Made by a program: the position numbers and the translations under genes | Source: Domibacillus robiginosus | Lineage (GTDB): Bacteria; Bacillota; Bacilli; Bacillales; Domibacillaceae | Direction: 5' to 3' | NCBI RefSeq assembly: GCF_000966195.1 | Contig: NZ_LAHL01000012.1 | Coordinates: 186,001 to 250,000 of the forward strand | DNA: 64,000 nt | Notes under the pieces: generated by a model | Told to the model about the DNA's origin: nothing | What the model saw: the letters and a program-made list of their open reading frames with translations, nothing else | Database searches by the model: none | In this document: positions 32,315 through 41,718 of the stretch, in pieces | How the letters are laid out: each line of letters starts with the position of its first letter | Numbering within the stretch: the stretch's first letter is position 1

Positions 32315-33786
32315 GCCCGTCCACCTTCTTTCTGAAGAAGTGCTTCTTTTGCTATCTCCCGATCATCAAAATGAAAAACATCTTTGCCAATAAGCTGATA
32401 TGTTTCATGACCCTTTCCTGCAATCACAACGGCATCTCCAGGTTGAGCCATGTGGATCGCTGCGAAAATAGCTTCTTTTCGGTCTTCAATTACAGTATAA
32501 CGTTTTTTGGGAACGCCTGCTTCCATGTCTTTTAAAATGGCTGCAGGGTCCTCACTACGCGGATTATCCGATGTGAAAATGGCTTCATCCGCATACTGAC
32601 AGGCTGCCTGTGCCATCAGTGGACGTTTTGTTTTATCCCGGTCACCACCGCAGCCTGCAATGGCAATCACCCGGCCTTTTGTTAATGGACGAACCGTTTG
32701 CAGTACGTTAATTAAGCTATCCGGTGTGTGGGCGTAATCTACAATAACGGATATATCACGATCATTTGGCACTACCTCAAACCGGCCTGCCACTCCTTCC
32801 ACCTGTTCAAGCGCTCTTTGAATCGTTTCCGGCTGAACATTGGATACAAATCCGGCAGCAAACGCAGCCAGCATATTATACACGTTAAAGCGGCCTGCTA
32901 ATTTCGATTGTATATGAAGTGTGCCGCCCGGATAGTCAACTGTAAAAGCGGTACCTTCTGATGTAAGTCGAATATCCTTTGCCCGAATGTCTGCCTCACG
33001 ATCAATTCCGTATGTGACAATGTGCGCAGCCGTCATAGAGCGATAAATAGAAGAAGCTCCATCATCTGCGTTTAAAACAGCAAAAGCTGGTCTGCCTGCA
33101 TGCATGACATTTCCAAGACGAGCGAACAGCAGTCCTTTTGCCGTTCTATACTCTTCCATCGTTTTATGAAAATCAAGATGATCCTGAGTTAAATTGGTGA
33201 AAACAGCTACATTAAATGCGGTCCCGTTTGTCCGCCCTTCTTGAAGCGCGTGAGAAGAAACTTCCATAACCGCAGCCGTTACACCTGCATCTTTCATCTT
33301 TGAAAATGTTTTTTGCAGTGTAAGACTTTCAGGTGTTGTATTTTTTGTTTCAATCATTTGGTCGCCAATTTTCATATACATGGTCCCAATTAAACCGGTC
33401 GTTTCTCCGGCAGACCGCATAATATGATCGATTAAATGACTCGTTGTTGTTTTTCCGTTTGTTCCCGTAATTCCAATTAAATGAAAAGACTCAGTTGGAT
33501 AGCCATAAAAGTGAGACGCTAAATGCGTCATGGCCCGCTTTGTATCCGGCACATAAATAACTGGAACAGACACTTGGACAGGTCGTTCTGCTACAATAGC
33601 AGCGGCTCCTTTTTGGACGGCTTCTTCTGCCACATTATGGCCATCAAATGTAAAGCCTTTTATACAAATAAATATTGATCCCTCTTGAACGAGGCGGTGA
33701 TCGTTTTCCATCGACGTAATCGCCGGGTTTCCATCCTTATCCTGCTGATAAAATGGAAGTGCTCCGAGCACAGTTGATAAATCCAC
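32311..33786 (-). CDS. murE: UDP-MurNAc-L-Ala-D-Glu:meso-diaminopimelate ligase MurE
   Basis: 491 residues from a GTG at 33786, nine bases after AAAGGA; earlier in-frame starts lack a spaced site. Adds the third stem residue. ATP loop [14 protein letters not shown] (about 105-118), carbamylated Lys region, and DNPR within [15 protein letters not shown], the motif that marks meso-diaminopimelate enzymes as opposed to lysine ones. This gives the wall type directly. Confidence 0.96.
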   Translation of the reverse strand: MDLSTVLGALPFYQQDKDGNPAITSMENDHRLVQEGSIFICIKGFTFDGHNVAEEAVQKGAAAIVAERPVQVSVPVIYVPDTKRAMTHLASHFYGYPTESFHLIGITGTNGKTTTSHLIDHIMRSAGETTGLIGTMYMKIGDQMIETKNTTPESLTLQKTFSKMKDAGVTAAVMEVSSHALQEGRTNGTAFNVAVFTNLTQDHLDFHKTMEEYRTAKGLLFARLGNVMHAGRPAFAVLNADDGASSIYRSMTAAHIVTYGIDREADIRAKDIRLTSEGTAFTVDYPGGTLHIQSKLAGRFNVYNMLAAFAAGFVSNVQPETIQRALEQVEGVAGRFEVVPNDRDISVIVDYAHTPDSLINVLQTVRPLTKGRVIAIAGCGGDRDKTKRPLMAQAACQYADEAIFTSDNPRSEDPAAILKDMEAGVPKKRYTVIEDRKEAIFAAIHMAQPGDAVVIAGKGHETYQLIGKDVFHFDDREIAKEALLQKEGGRA

Positions 33787-33848
33787 GTTTTTCAATCCTT
33801 TCTTTTCTACAAGCACTATGTACAATTCCCGCGATTTCTATTGTAACG

Positions 33849-33905
33849 AAAAAAAGCCGCCGATGCGAATGCTTTTCAGCCTGTTTCGATCAAATTTGGC
33901 GGCAT
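33849..33905 (-). terminator. terminator-like hairpin between spoVD and murE
   Basis: TGCCGCC pairs with GGCGGC across a loop of about 36 bases (itself able to fold), followed by TTTTTTT in the minus direction. The long loop makes it weaker than the other terminators here. Confidence 0.5.
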
Positions 33906-33913
33906 TGGGTCTT

Positions 33914-35806
33914 TTATTTTAACAAAACACGCACTTTGCTTCCTCTTTCCACTTTTACTCCTTGTTTTGGAGACTGATAGACAACCGTATCACCAGCCCC
34001 TTCAGCTATAATTTCCACATTAACAAGCTGTTGTTTTAATTTTTCTTTTGATAATCCAATTAAATTAGGCACTTGAATGAAATCTGGGTCGTTCCATGCT
34101 TTTTCTTTTTCGATTTGCTTCGTTTGTTTTTCCACGTCCAGGAGTGGCAAAATGTCCTGCATCATTTTTCCGACGATCGGGGCGGCGACTGTACCGCCGA
34201 ACTGCACCGTTCCTTTTGGATTATCAATAGCCGTGTAAATAACCACTTTTGGATCATTTGCCGGCGCCATGCCGATAAAGGAAACGATATGATTATTTTC
34301 AAGATATCGTCCATCCTTCGCTTTTTGAGCCGTTCCGGTTTTTCCTCCGACCCGATAGCCATCTACAAATGCATTGCGACCGGTTCCTTTAGCAACAACA
34401 TTTTCTAGTGCCCGGCGCACTTCTTTAGATGTTTCTTCACTGATGACCTGGCGTACTTTTTTTGGCTTATGAACCGATTCGATTTTTCCTGTCTCGGGGT
34501 TTGTCCAGCTCTTGGCCACAAACGGTTCATATAAAGTACCGCCGTTTATAGCAGCTGATACAGCCGTAACCTGTTGAATCGGCGTAACAGCTACCCCTTG
34601 TCCGAAAGCGGCTGTCGCTGCTTCCACCGGACCAGCTGATTGTTCTGTAAAGAGGATGCCCGTTCCCTCTCCGTATAAATCAATGCCCGTTTTTTCACCG
34701 AAGCCAAATTGACGAATATAAGAAAAAAGTTTTTTTTCGCCGAGCCGTGAACCCAGTTCTACAAAACCAGGGTTGCACGAGTTCTGTACCACTTCCAAAA
34801 AGGTCTGATGTCCATGTCCCTCCCGCTTCCAGCAGCGCAGCCGGGTACCATCTATTTCTACATAACCGGGATCAAAAAAGTGGTCTTTGTCCAAATCCAC
34901 TTCCTTTTCTTCCAAAGCAGCTGCCAGCGTAATAATTTTGAATGTAGAGCCCGGCTCAAACGTGCTCCACACAGGCAGGTTTCGATTGTATATGTCGGGG
35001 TCATATTCACTAAAGCGCGCCGGATCATAAGATGGACGAGAAGACATGGCCAAAATGGCTCCTGTGTTAGGATCCATAGCGATACTCATTGCTGCGTCCG
35101 GCTTGTACGTTTTTTCTGCCTGGTCGAGCTCTCTTTCCATGACTGCTTGAATGTCTGCATCAATCGTTAAGTTTAAATCCATTCCATTTACCGGTTCTTC
35201 ATAGTGATTTGTGAGGCCCGGCATTTGATTTCCTTTTGCATCTGTATACATTTGGATTGATCCTGGTTTACCAGAAAGTTTTTTATCATAATACGCTTCA
35301 ATTCCTGCAAGCCCTTGATTGTCAGCTCCTGTAAACCCGATAATGTGAGCGAGCCTGTCTTTCATCACATAGTCCCGCACAGAATCTTCCCCGAGCCAGA
35401 CGCCCTTTAATTGAAGATCTGTCACTGCCTGTGCTGTTTCTGCCGATAAATGTCTTCCTTTTGAAGAAAGCCGTTCAATTGAAGAACGCTTTGTCATCCG
35501 CTCATATAAAACCGATTCTTTCTCACCCAAAACGGCTGCCAGCTTTTTTGCTGTTTGTTTCGGATCATCAATTTGGGCTGGAATCACATAAACCGTTGGC
35601 GCGTTTTTATTACCGACCAATACTTTTCCATTTCGGTCCAAAATAAGGCCCCGTTCCGGCTCGGCAGGGATGCTTCTTCCCCACAATTCCTCTGCTTTAT
35701 CTGTCAGCTCCCCTCCATTCACAAGCTGAATATAGCCAGTGCGGATAATCAATGCCGAAAAAGCCAGAAAAGACAAAACAAGGATCCAAAACATTCGCAC
35801 CCGCAT
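33914..35806 (-). CDS. spoVD: SpoVD, sporulation class B penicillin-binding protein
   Basis: 630 residues from the ATG at 35806, nine bases after AAGGAG. Transpeptidase that cross-links spore cortex, partner of SpoVE. N-terminal membrane anchor (about 5-25), PBP dimer domain, and transpeptidase motifs STFK (near 287), SCN (in VVQNSCNPGFVELG) and KTG (in VGGKTGTAQKAKDG). One C-terminal PASTA repeat (VPNLIGLSKEKLKQQL to the end), as in SpoVD and unlike the two in PbpB. Second of two tandem class B genes. Confidence 0.95.
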   Translation of the reverse strand: MRVRMFWILVLSFLAFSALIIRTGYIQLVNGGELTDKAEELWGRSIPAEPERGLILDRNGKVLVGNKNAPTVYVIPAQIDDPKQTAKKLAAVLGEKESVLYERMTKRSSIERLSSKGRHLSAETAQAVTDLQLKGVWLGEDSVRDYVMKDRLAHIIGFTGADNQGLAGIEAYYDKKLSGKPGSIQMYTDAKGNQMPGLTNHYEEPVNGMDLNLTIDADIQAVMERELDQAEKTYKPDAAMSIAMDPNTGAILAMSSRPSYDPARFSEYDPDIYNRNLPVWSTFEPGSTFKIITLAAALEEKEVDLDKDHFFDPGYVEIDGTRLRCWKREGHGHQTFLEVVQNSCNPGFVELGSRLGEKKLFSYIRQFGFGEKTGIDLYGEGTGILFTEQSAGPVEAATAAFGQGVAVTPIQQVTAVSAAINGGTLYEPFVAKSWTNPETGKIESVHKPKKVRQVISEETSKEVRRALENVVAKGTGRNAFVDGYRVGGKTGTAQKAKDGRYLENNHIVSFIGMAPANDPKVVIYTAIDNPKGTVQFGGTVAAPIVGKMMQDILPLLDVEKQTKQIEKEKAWNDPDFIQVPNLIGLSKEKLKQQLVNVEIIAEGAGDTVVYQSPKQGVKVERGSKVRVLLK

Positions 35807-35859
35807 TGTCCACACTCCTTTTCTTCATGATCATATGCACCACGCAAGAAAAGTTGACA

Positions 35860-35915
35860 AAAAAAAAGAGCTGTCTCAACAATTTAATGACTGGTATTGT
35901 TGAGACAGCTTTTTA
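35860..35915 (-). terminator. terminator between pbpB and spoVD
   Basis: AAAAAGCTGTCTCAACAAT pairs with ATTGTTGAGACAGCTCTTTTT around a loop of about 14 bases, and a nine-T run follows in the minus direction. It starts at the pbpB stop codon. It implies that spoVD needs its own promoter or read-through. Confidence 0.85.
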
Positions 35916-38120
35916 TCGGGATTGATCCGACTCTTTATTCGCGTTTTCGTTCGCTTCTTCTGCACTGCCTGGCTCCTCAAGCTTAATAATCAGCTTTTGC
36001 CCTTCTTTTACAGCGCTGTTTGGTTCAATATTTTGGGATACAACATATCCAGAGCCAGAATAGCTTACTTTAAGCCCAATGCTTGCAGCAACTTTCATGA
36101 CGTCTCGCATTGCCCAGCCTTCCATATTCGGCATCGTCCATTTTTCTGAGGTTAGCAGTACTGCTTTTTCACCTTGCAGCAGCTTTTCTCCGGCTGCTGG
36201 CACCTGCTTTTCGATTTCACTGCCGGTACCGATGATAACAGGATCTATACCAGCATCTGCATACGCTCTGCGTGCTTTAAATGTTTTTTCTCCGGTAAAG
36301 TCCTTTAATGTTACAGTTCTGGAAGTAATCTTTTTGTCCGGCTTTACATTTAAATATTGAAGGCTGTTTCTCATTACAGGATTAAAAATCTTTGAAACAG
36401 GGGCCGATCCTGATTCTCCGTCCAGCTGCGGCTTTGCGACCGCCACATATACAATCAATTCCGGATCTTCTTTTGGCGCCATCCCCATAAACGAAAATAA
36501 GTAGTTATTTGCTCCCGTTAAATAGCGCCCGTCTTCTCCCACAAGCTGTGCTGTACCAGTTTTTCCCGCCACATTATAGCCTTCAATATGATAGGGCTTT
36601 CCAGTGCCATGCTCCGCTGTTACAACGGTTTCCAGAATATCTAGCGTTTGATCCGCCGTTTCTTTTGAGATAGGCTCGCCGACCACTTCTGGTTTTGTAT
36701 CTACGATCGATTTTCCGGTTGTATCATCTACAATTTTATCAATAATATACGGCTTCATCATTTTTCCATCGTTTGCAATCGACGTAGCGGCCTGGATCAT
36801 CTGCAGCGCATTTACCGTTGATCCCTGGCCAAACGCTGTTGTTACTTGCTCAAGCGGGTAATTATACAAAATGCTTCCAGAAGCTTCATTCGGCAGTTCA
36901 ATACCCGTTTTCCGGCCGAAGTGGAAGTCTTCAAGATACTGTCTGAAGACACCGGGTGTCATTTGTTCAAGCATATTGGCAATGGCGACATTAGAAGAGC
37001 GCTGAATGCCTTCTTTATATGTAATATCGCCCCAGCCAGTCCCTCCGTTATGATCTCCGACACTGCCTCCGCCTTTTACCTTGTATCTTCCTGACTTGTA
37101 AAATGCATCGGCTTCAAATGTGCCTTCCTCAATCGCCGCAGCCAGTGTGAAAATCTTCATAGTAGAACCAGGTTCAAACGAATATTCCACAAGGTCATTC
37201 ATCCAGTTTACATCCAGTCCTTCACGTGTACCCGGATGAAAGGTCGGCCGCTGGCTCATCGCTAAAATTTTGCCTGTTTTCGCCTCTGCTACGATCGCAA
37301 ATGCTTTGGACGGGTTGTACTGCGCTTCAACCTCACTCAGCGCGTCTTCCATAAAGGTCTGAATTTTAGAATCGATCGTTAAATACATATGATCGCCGTT
37401 TTCCGGCTCTGTTACCATTTCCTGTTTTTCCGGAAGAAGGTAGCCCCACAGGTCACTTGTATAGCGTATTTTTCCGTTTTTTCCCTGGAGGTACTTTTCG
37501 TAAGATTTCTCGATTCCCATCTGGCCTTCTGTTTCAAATGTAATGTTTCCGTTTCTATCTTCTTTTTCAATCTGCTGTGTAAAGCCAATTAAATGCGAAG
37601 CAAACTTTCCGTTTGGATAAAATCGCTTTGCCTGGCGCGTAAAAGTAATACCTGGCAGCTTTTCAGCTTCAATTTCTCGTTTCACGCTGTTCGTCAGGCC
37701 ACGTCCGGCTGTACCAAATTCCACTTGAAATGCCCCATCTTTTTGAAGTCGCTCCAATATATCTTCTTCATCCATATCAATATATTTCGCCAGCACCTTT
37801 GCTGTTTTTTCTGGATCAACTACGTGATTTGGAGATTCTGGATTGGTTGTAACAGAATCATCCAAAATGGCCGCCATTGTAAAAGAAGTAGTGTCTTCAG
37901 CGATTACTTCACCATTTGTATCATAAATGGTTCCCCGGCTGGCTTCCAAAACATCTGTTCGCATGTATTTTTCTAAGGCTTCATTCTTCAGTTTATGCCC
38001 GGCTGCTGTCCCTGTCGCTTGAATATAAAAGACCCTTGAAAATAAGATAAAAAAGAGGAGGGCGAATCCAATAAAAAGGATCGCAGCTCCTATTTTTCGA
38101 TTGTTTCTATTTTCCATCAT
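35913..38120 (-). CDS. pbpB: PbpB (PBP 2B), septal class B penicillin-binding protein
   Basis: 735 residues. Divisome transpeptidase, required for septal cross-linking with FtsW. N-terminal membrane anchor (about 11-31), dimer domain, transpeptidase motifs STMK at 319-322, SSN in IQRSSNVAIANML and KTG in VAGKTGTAQLVGEDG. Two C-terminal PASTA domains follow (about 600-720), then an acidic tail. The ATG overlaps the ftsL stop by four bases, and a strong terminator follows its stop. Confidence 0.96.
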   Translation of the reverse strand: MMENRNNRKIGAAILFIGFALLFFILFSRVFYIQATGTAAGHKLKNEALEKYMRTDVLEASRGTIYDTNGEVIAEDTTSFTMAAILDDSVTTNPESPNHVVDPEKTAKVLAKYIDMDEEDILERLQKDGAFQVEFGTAGRGLTNSVKREIEAEKLPGITFTRQAKRFYPNGKFASHLIGFTQQIEKEDRNGNITFETEGQMGIEKSYEKYLQGKNGKIRYTSDLWGYLLPEKQEMVTEPENGDHMYLTIDSKIQTFMEDALSEVEAQYNPSKAFAIVAEAKTGKILAMSQRPTFHPGTREGLDVNWMNDLVEYSFEPGSTMKIFTLAAAIEEGTFEADAFYKSGRYKVKGGGSVGDHNGGTGWGDITYKEGIQRSSNVAIANMLEQMTPGVFRQYLEDFHFGRKTGIELPNEASGSILYNYPLEQVTTAFGQGSTVNALQMIQAATSIANDGKMMKPYIIDKIVDDTTGKSIVDTKPEVVGEPISKETADQTLDILETVVTAEHGTGKPYHIEGYNVAGKTGTAQLVGEDGRYLTGANNYLFSFMGMAPKEDPELIVYVAVAKPQLDGESGSAPVSKIFNPVMRNSLQYLNVKPDKKITSRTVTLKDFTGEKTFKARRAYADAGIDPVIIGTGSEIEKQVPAAGEKLLQGEKAVLLTSEKWTMPNMEGWAMRDVMKVAASIGLKVSYSGSGYVVSQNIEPNSAVKEGQKLIIKLEEPGSAEEANENANKESDQSR

Positions 38121-38470
38121 TTTGGCTCAACAACCTTAATATTTTTGCTTAAATCCAGACCCATTGCTTTTGCACGTTCCCAAATTTTTTCGTACGTGCT
38201 TTCTTCACTGATTTGCACATCAAGATCGTGATTTACTTTTTGCTGCTCCTGAATCTTCGCCTCTACATCCTGAATTTGTTTGTTTGTTTCATATATGGCT
38301 GCCTGTGTTGAGATTAGCTTTGCGCTCATAAAGCAAACTGTTAATACAAAAACAAGAAACAGTACCTTTTCTCCAGGAGTAAAAAATGACCTATTGATTT
38401 TTCGCTGTTTAACAGAGGCTTTTTTCGGCTGTTCAACAACGTGCTTTCTTGCTGTATTGTTCATTTCCAT
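38117..38470 (-). CDS. ftsL: cell division protein FtsL
   Basis: 117 residues. Short bitopic septum protein that pairs with DivIC through its coiled coil and activates septal synthesis. Basic cytoplasmic tail (KKASVKQRKINR), one transmembrane span KVLFLVFVLTVCFMSAKLI (about 35-53), then a leucine-zipper-like coiled coil (ETNKQIQDVEAKIQEQQK). It sits between rsmH and pbpB, as in all Bacillus dcw clusters. Confidence 0.93.
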   Translation of the reverse strand: MEMNNTARKHVVEQPKKASVKQRKINRSFFTPGEKVLFLVFVLTVCFMSAKLISTQAAIYETNKQIQDVEAKIQEQQKVNHDLDVQISEESTYEKIWERAKAMGLDLSKNIKVVEPK

Positions 38471-38475
38471 CCCCC

Positions 38476-39423
38476 CTAAACGGTTTCTTTTCTTTTTTCT
38501 GCAATACGCAGTTTGGCCGAACGTGCACGATTGTTTTCTTCTAGCTCTTTTTCAGTCGGCACAATTGGTTTTCTCGTTACAAGCTTTAAAACAGGCTCGT
38601 ATTCCTCTGGAATCACCGGCAAGCCAGGCGGAAGCTCTGGACCTGTTGATGCTTCCTTGAAAACCGTTTTACAAATGCGGTCCTCGAGTGAGTGAAACGT
38701 AATGACACTAATACGTCCGTCTACATTCAATAAATCAATCGCATCGTGAAGTGACCGCTCAAACACACCAAGTTCATCGTTTACGGCAATGCGAATAGCT
38801 TGAAACACTCGTTTAGCCGGATGACCGCCTTTTCTTCTTGCAGGCGCGGGAATAGCTTCTTTGATCAATTCCGTCAGCTGACCTGTCGTTTCAATTGGCT
38901 GTACTTCACGCGCTGCTTCGATTTTCCGGGCAATTTGCTTGGAGAACTTTTCTTCTCCATATTTGAAAAAAATACGGACAAGCTGCTCAAAAGGCCACTC
39001 ATTGACAACGTGATAAGCTGTCAACGAAGCACTTTTGTCCATTCTCATATCAAGCGGTGCATCGTGATGGTAGCTGAAGCCGCGTTCTGGTGTATCAAGC
39101 TGTGGTGAGGAAACACCCAAGTCATACAAAATACCATCGATCCCTGTTACATTGCGCTTATGAAGCTCTTCTTTTACATGTTCAAAATTACTTTTTATAA
39201 ATTCAACACGCTCAAGAAACGGGGCGAGCCGTTTTTTCGCATGTTCAATCGCAGTTTCATCTTGATCAAATGCATACAGCTTCCCATTTGTTCCGAGCTT
39301 TGACAGCAAATACTCACTGTGTCCGGCTCCGCCAAGTGTGCAATCTACATAAATACCATCCGGGCGGATATTGAGCCCGTCGACTGTTTCCTGAAGCAGG
39401 ACAGTCGTATGTTTAAATTCCAT
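38476..39423 (-). CDS. rsmH: 16S rRNA (cytosine-1402-N4)-methyltransferase RsmH (MraW)
   Basis: 315 residues from the ATG at 39423 ([17 protein letters not shown]); the upstream 11 open codons lack family similarity and run into mraZ. Methylates C1402 of 16S rRNA using SAM. SAM motif [20 protein letters not shown] near residues 26-45, plus [14 protein letters not shown] and DDELGVFE-like [13 protein letters not shown]. The ribosome binding site is weak, so translation is probably coupled to mraZ. Confidence 0.95.
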   Translation of the reverse strand: MEFKHTTVLLQETVDGLNIRPDGIYVDCTLGGAGHSEYLLSKLGTNGKLYAFDQDETAIEHAKKRLAPFLERVEFIKSNFEHVKEELHKRNVTGIDGILYDLGVSSPQLDTPERGFSYHHDAPLDMRMDKSASLTAYHVVNEWPFEQLVRIFFKYGEEKFSKQIARKIEAAREVQPIETTGQLTELIKEAIPAPARRKGGHPAKRVFQAIRIAVNDELGVFERSLHDAIDLLNVDGRISVITFHSLEDRICKTVFKEASTGPELPPGLPVIPEEYEPVLKLVTRKPIVPTEKELEENNRARSAKLRIAEKRKETV

Positions 39424-39445
39424 TTTCTTATCAGTCCAATCAGCA

Positions 39446-39877
39446 TTATAAATCAAAATCTGTTAAGTTTTCTGCAATATCTGCGAATGAGTCTGCCGAT
39501 GCTTCTACGTACTCGTCCCATGTAGATGCACACCAGATTTCAATCCGATTTGAAACGCCAACAATTACACATTCTTTTTTCAGTGAGGCATACTGCAAAA
39601 GCGGTCCTGGAATGTTTATTCTTCCTTGCCGGTCAAGAGTGCAGTCATTTGCACCCGAGAAAAAAAAGCGGGCGAATGCACGTGAATCCTTCTTGGTTAA
39701 CGGCAAAGCGGAAAGCTTATTCTCCAGCACCTTCCACTCCTCAAGGGGGTACAAAAACAAGCATTTGTCCAATCCACGCGTAATGACGAATGTTTGGCCA
39801 GGCTCACCGCGAAATTTCGCTGGTACAATCAATCTGCCTTTTTCATCGATTGTATGGCGATATTCACCCATGAACAT
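39446..39877 (-). CDS. mraZ: MraZ, dcw operon transcriptional regulator
   Basis: 143 residues. DNA-binding ring-forming regulator of the dcw cluster. Two AbrB-like repeats are seen: [21 protein letters not shown] at the N-terminus in two parts, and [21 protein letters not shown] (about 78 onward). First gene of the dcw cluster. The ATG follows GGGGAAGCAGC. AAAGTGG-type repeats lie immediately upstream and could be its own operator. Confidence 0.96.
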   Translation of the reverse strand: MFMGEYRHTIDEKGRLIVPAKFRGEPGQTFVITRGLDKCLFLYPLEEWKVLENKLSALPLTKKDSRAFARFFFSGANDCTLDRQGRINIPGPLLQYASLKKECVIVGVSNRIEIWCASTWDEYVEASADSFADIAENLTDFDL

Positions 39878-39886
39878 GCTGCTTCC

Positions 39887-39924
39887 CCACTTTCTACACT
39901 AACTTTACCACATCCCCCCACTTT
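39887..39924 (-). promoter_or_regulatory. candidate MraZ operator repeats
   Basis: In the minus direction, AAAGTGGGG occurs at 39924 and again at 39893, 31 bases apart, with a further AAAGTT at 39906. MraZ in Firmicutes and Mollicutes binds repeated AAAGTGG-type boxes close to its own start. The match is by eye and binding is not shown. Confidence 0.5.
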
Positions 39925-39966
39925 GTACCACCAATTTCATGCAGTGCTTTTTCACTCTTTGCACAC

Positions 39967-39997
39967 ATAAAAAGCCTGCCCTAAGAGCAGACTTTTC
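39967..39997 (-). terminator. terminator after bshC
   Basis: AGTCTGC / GCAGGCT hairpin with a T-rich tail (TTTTTATG) in the minus direction, just downstream of the bshC stop. It separates bshC from the dcw cluster. Confidence 0.8.
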
Positions 39998-39999
39998 AT

Positions 40000-41616
40000 T
40001 TACACATATAAAAGATAATGACTGCCATCATGTTTATATGGCTGAGCCAGCAGGTCATCAATAAATGAAGGACCATACACATTTAAAAACGGATAAATAT
40101 TCCATATTCTTTCCTGCAGCCCATCAGGACGCAGAGCAGTTTGTACCCGGTCAAACCGGCGCAGGGCTGCTTCATGTGTTTGCTGCAGGACAGCGTCACT
40201 TTTTTGAATAAGTAGCTCAATCTGCCGCTCATGATACCATTTGTTTTTTTGAACAATTGGTGCAAGGCCGTTGTGCAGCTCGGATGCGCGGGCTTCAATT
40301 TTTTCATAGCTCGCCATTAAATCCTGCTTCATTTGTGCAACAAGTTCATGCAGATGATGATCGCGAACCGATTCGATATAAGCAGACTTTTCGCTTTGGA
40401 TACCTCTTTGTACAGCCACTTCAATTGGCAGGTCCATATCTGAAATAATGTCCGCCACTCCTCGATCAACAATGGTAATATTTAATCTGGGTACAACGGG
40501 AGGCATAGCAAGTTCTATGTGTTCAAATGCCCCTTTTAACTCTGCCCAATAAGCAATTTCTCCCGGCCCCGCTATAAAAGCAAGCGTAGGAAACAGCCAT
40601 TCCTGCATAAGCGGACGCGTTACTACGTTGTTGCTAAAAGCTTCCGGCGAAGTTTCAAGAAGCTGCAACAAGTCCTCTTCTGTATACGTGCGTCCACTTT
40701 TACTGACAAACTGCCCATTTTCTCTTTCAAGCAGATGCCGCTCTCCTTCTTCCATTAAAAATAAGTTGGCCGGCTCACCGCTCGTTTCAATGGCAGGAGT
40801 AAAGCCTGCCTGTTCCAGCTTTTGCTGCGTATGCTGTACAGCTTCCGCAATCGCGCTGTTTTCCACAATCAACTTTTTAAAAAAAGGCGCTTCCAGCTTC
40901 CGCAGCTCCGGATCTGCTGCATCAATAAGAAGCAGGCCGTGTTTGGCAAAAAAGGCTCCTGTTACAAAAGCGAAAAAGTCAGTAAAGGTACGGCTTGCCT
41001 GCACGGCCGTTTTTACATCTTGAAAAAGCTGATTCGTATAGTGCGTTTCTTTTAAACAAGCGAAAACGGAAGCTATCCATTCCATCATCTCGTTTTGGTC
41101 ATAAACAGTGCTTGAAGCTGCCTGCTTTTTCACAAAACGCTCTGGATATCCTATTTTCTTCATAGTGCCGTTGTTTTCCAAAAATACATGATTGATTTCC
41201 AGTAAATCATGATCTTCTCCAGCAATCCAAAAAACAGGAACAACTGGAATGCCGAGTTTTTCTTCCTGTTCTCTGGCCAAATGAAGAATAGAAATGATTT
41301 TATGTATAGAATAAAGCGGTCCTGTTAAAAGACCAGCCTGCTGGCCGCCGATGACCACAACTGATTCAGGATCTTCCAGCTTTTGAAGAGACTCTTCTAT
41401 CTGCGCTGTGATATGATGCGGGGCCATGTACTGCCGAATGATGCCAGTCAGCTCTTGTCGTTTAAATGTTCGTGTCCGCACTTCTTCCGACCGCTGCCGA
41501 AAAGACTGCTGCGAAAATGGATCGTAGTCAAAAAAGCCGCCTGCCTGCTTTGATCCGCTTATATACTCCCTGGCAAAGAGGGTCAAAGCGGGAACAGAAA
41601 TGCGTTTTTGTTCCAT
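40000..41616 (-). CDS. bshC: BshC, putative cysteine ligase of bacillithiol synthesis
   Basis: 538 residues, the normal YllA/BshC length. Adds cysteine to GlcN-malate to finish bacillithiol, the low-molecular-weight thiol of Bacillaceae. The fold is a Rossmann core (VVIGGQQAGLLTGPLYSIHK, about 92-111; VVPVFWIAGEDHDLLEI) with a C-terminal coiled-coil insertion (about 380-470). Conserved FVKKQAASSTV and PTLAFIAGPGEIAYWAELK. Lies just upstream of mraZ, the same order as B. subtilis. Confidence 0.94.
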   Translation of the reverse strand: MEQKRISVPALTLFAREYISGSKQAGGFFDYDPFSQQSFRQRSEEVRTRTFKRQELTGIIRQYMAPHHITAQIEESLQKLEDPESVVVIGGQQAGLLTGPLYSIHKIISILHLAREQEEKLGIPVVPVFWIAGEDHDLLEINHVFLENNGTMKKIGYPERFVKKQAASSTVYDQNEMMEWIASVFACLKETHYTNQLFQDVKTAVQASRTFTDFFAFVTGAFFAKHGLLLIDAADPELRKLEAPFFKKLIVENSAIAEAVQHTQQKLEQAGFTPAIETSGEPANLFLMEEGERHLLERENGQFVSKSGRTYTEEDLLQLLETSPEAFSNNVVTRPLMQEWLFPTLAFIAGPGEIAYWAELKGAFEHIELAMPPVVPRLNITIVDRGVADIISDMDLPIEVAVQRGIQSEKSAYIESVRDHHLHELVAQMKQDLMASYEKIEARASELHNGLAPIVQKNKWYHERQIELLIQKSDAVLQQTHEAALRRFDRVQTALRPDGLQERIWNIYPFLNVYGPSFIDDLLAQPYKHDGSHYLLYV

Positions 41617-41718
41617 GGATGTACTTCCTTTCTTTCGGACAAATTTTCTTGTTCGAGTATACCACCTGGCGGATTGAAAGGGAAAACAATGTGCCTGCGC
41701 GGCTCCAATTCTTTTCCC

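Noticed and set aside
35826-35859. sigma-E promoter of spoVD (CATATGAT as -10)
   Set aside because: No acceptable -35 at the right spacing could be found; kept only as a remark.
40628-41023. 131-residue plus-strand frame opposite bshC
   Set aside because: Antisense to bshC with low-complexity Ser/Cys content typical of shadow frames.
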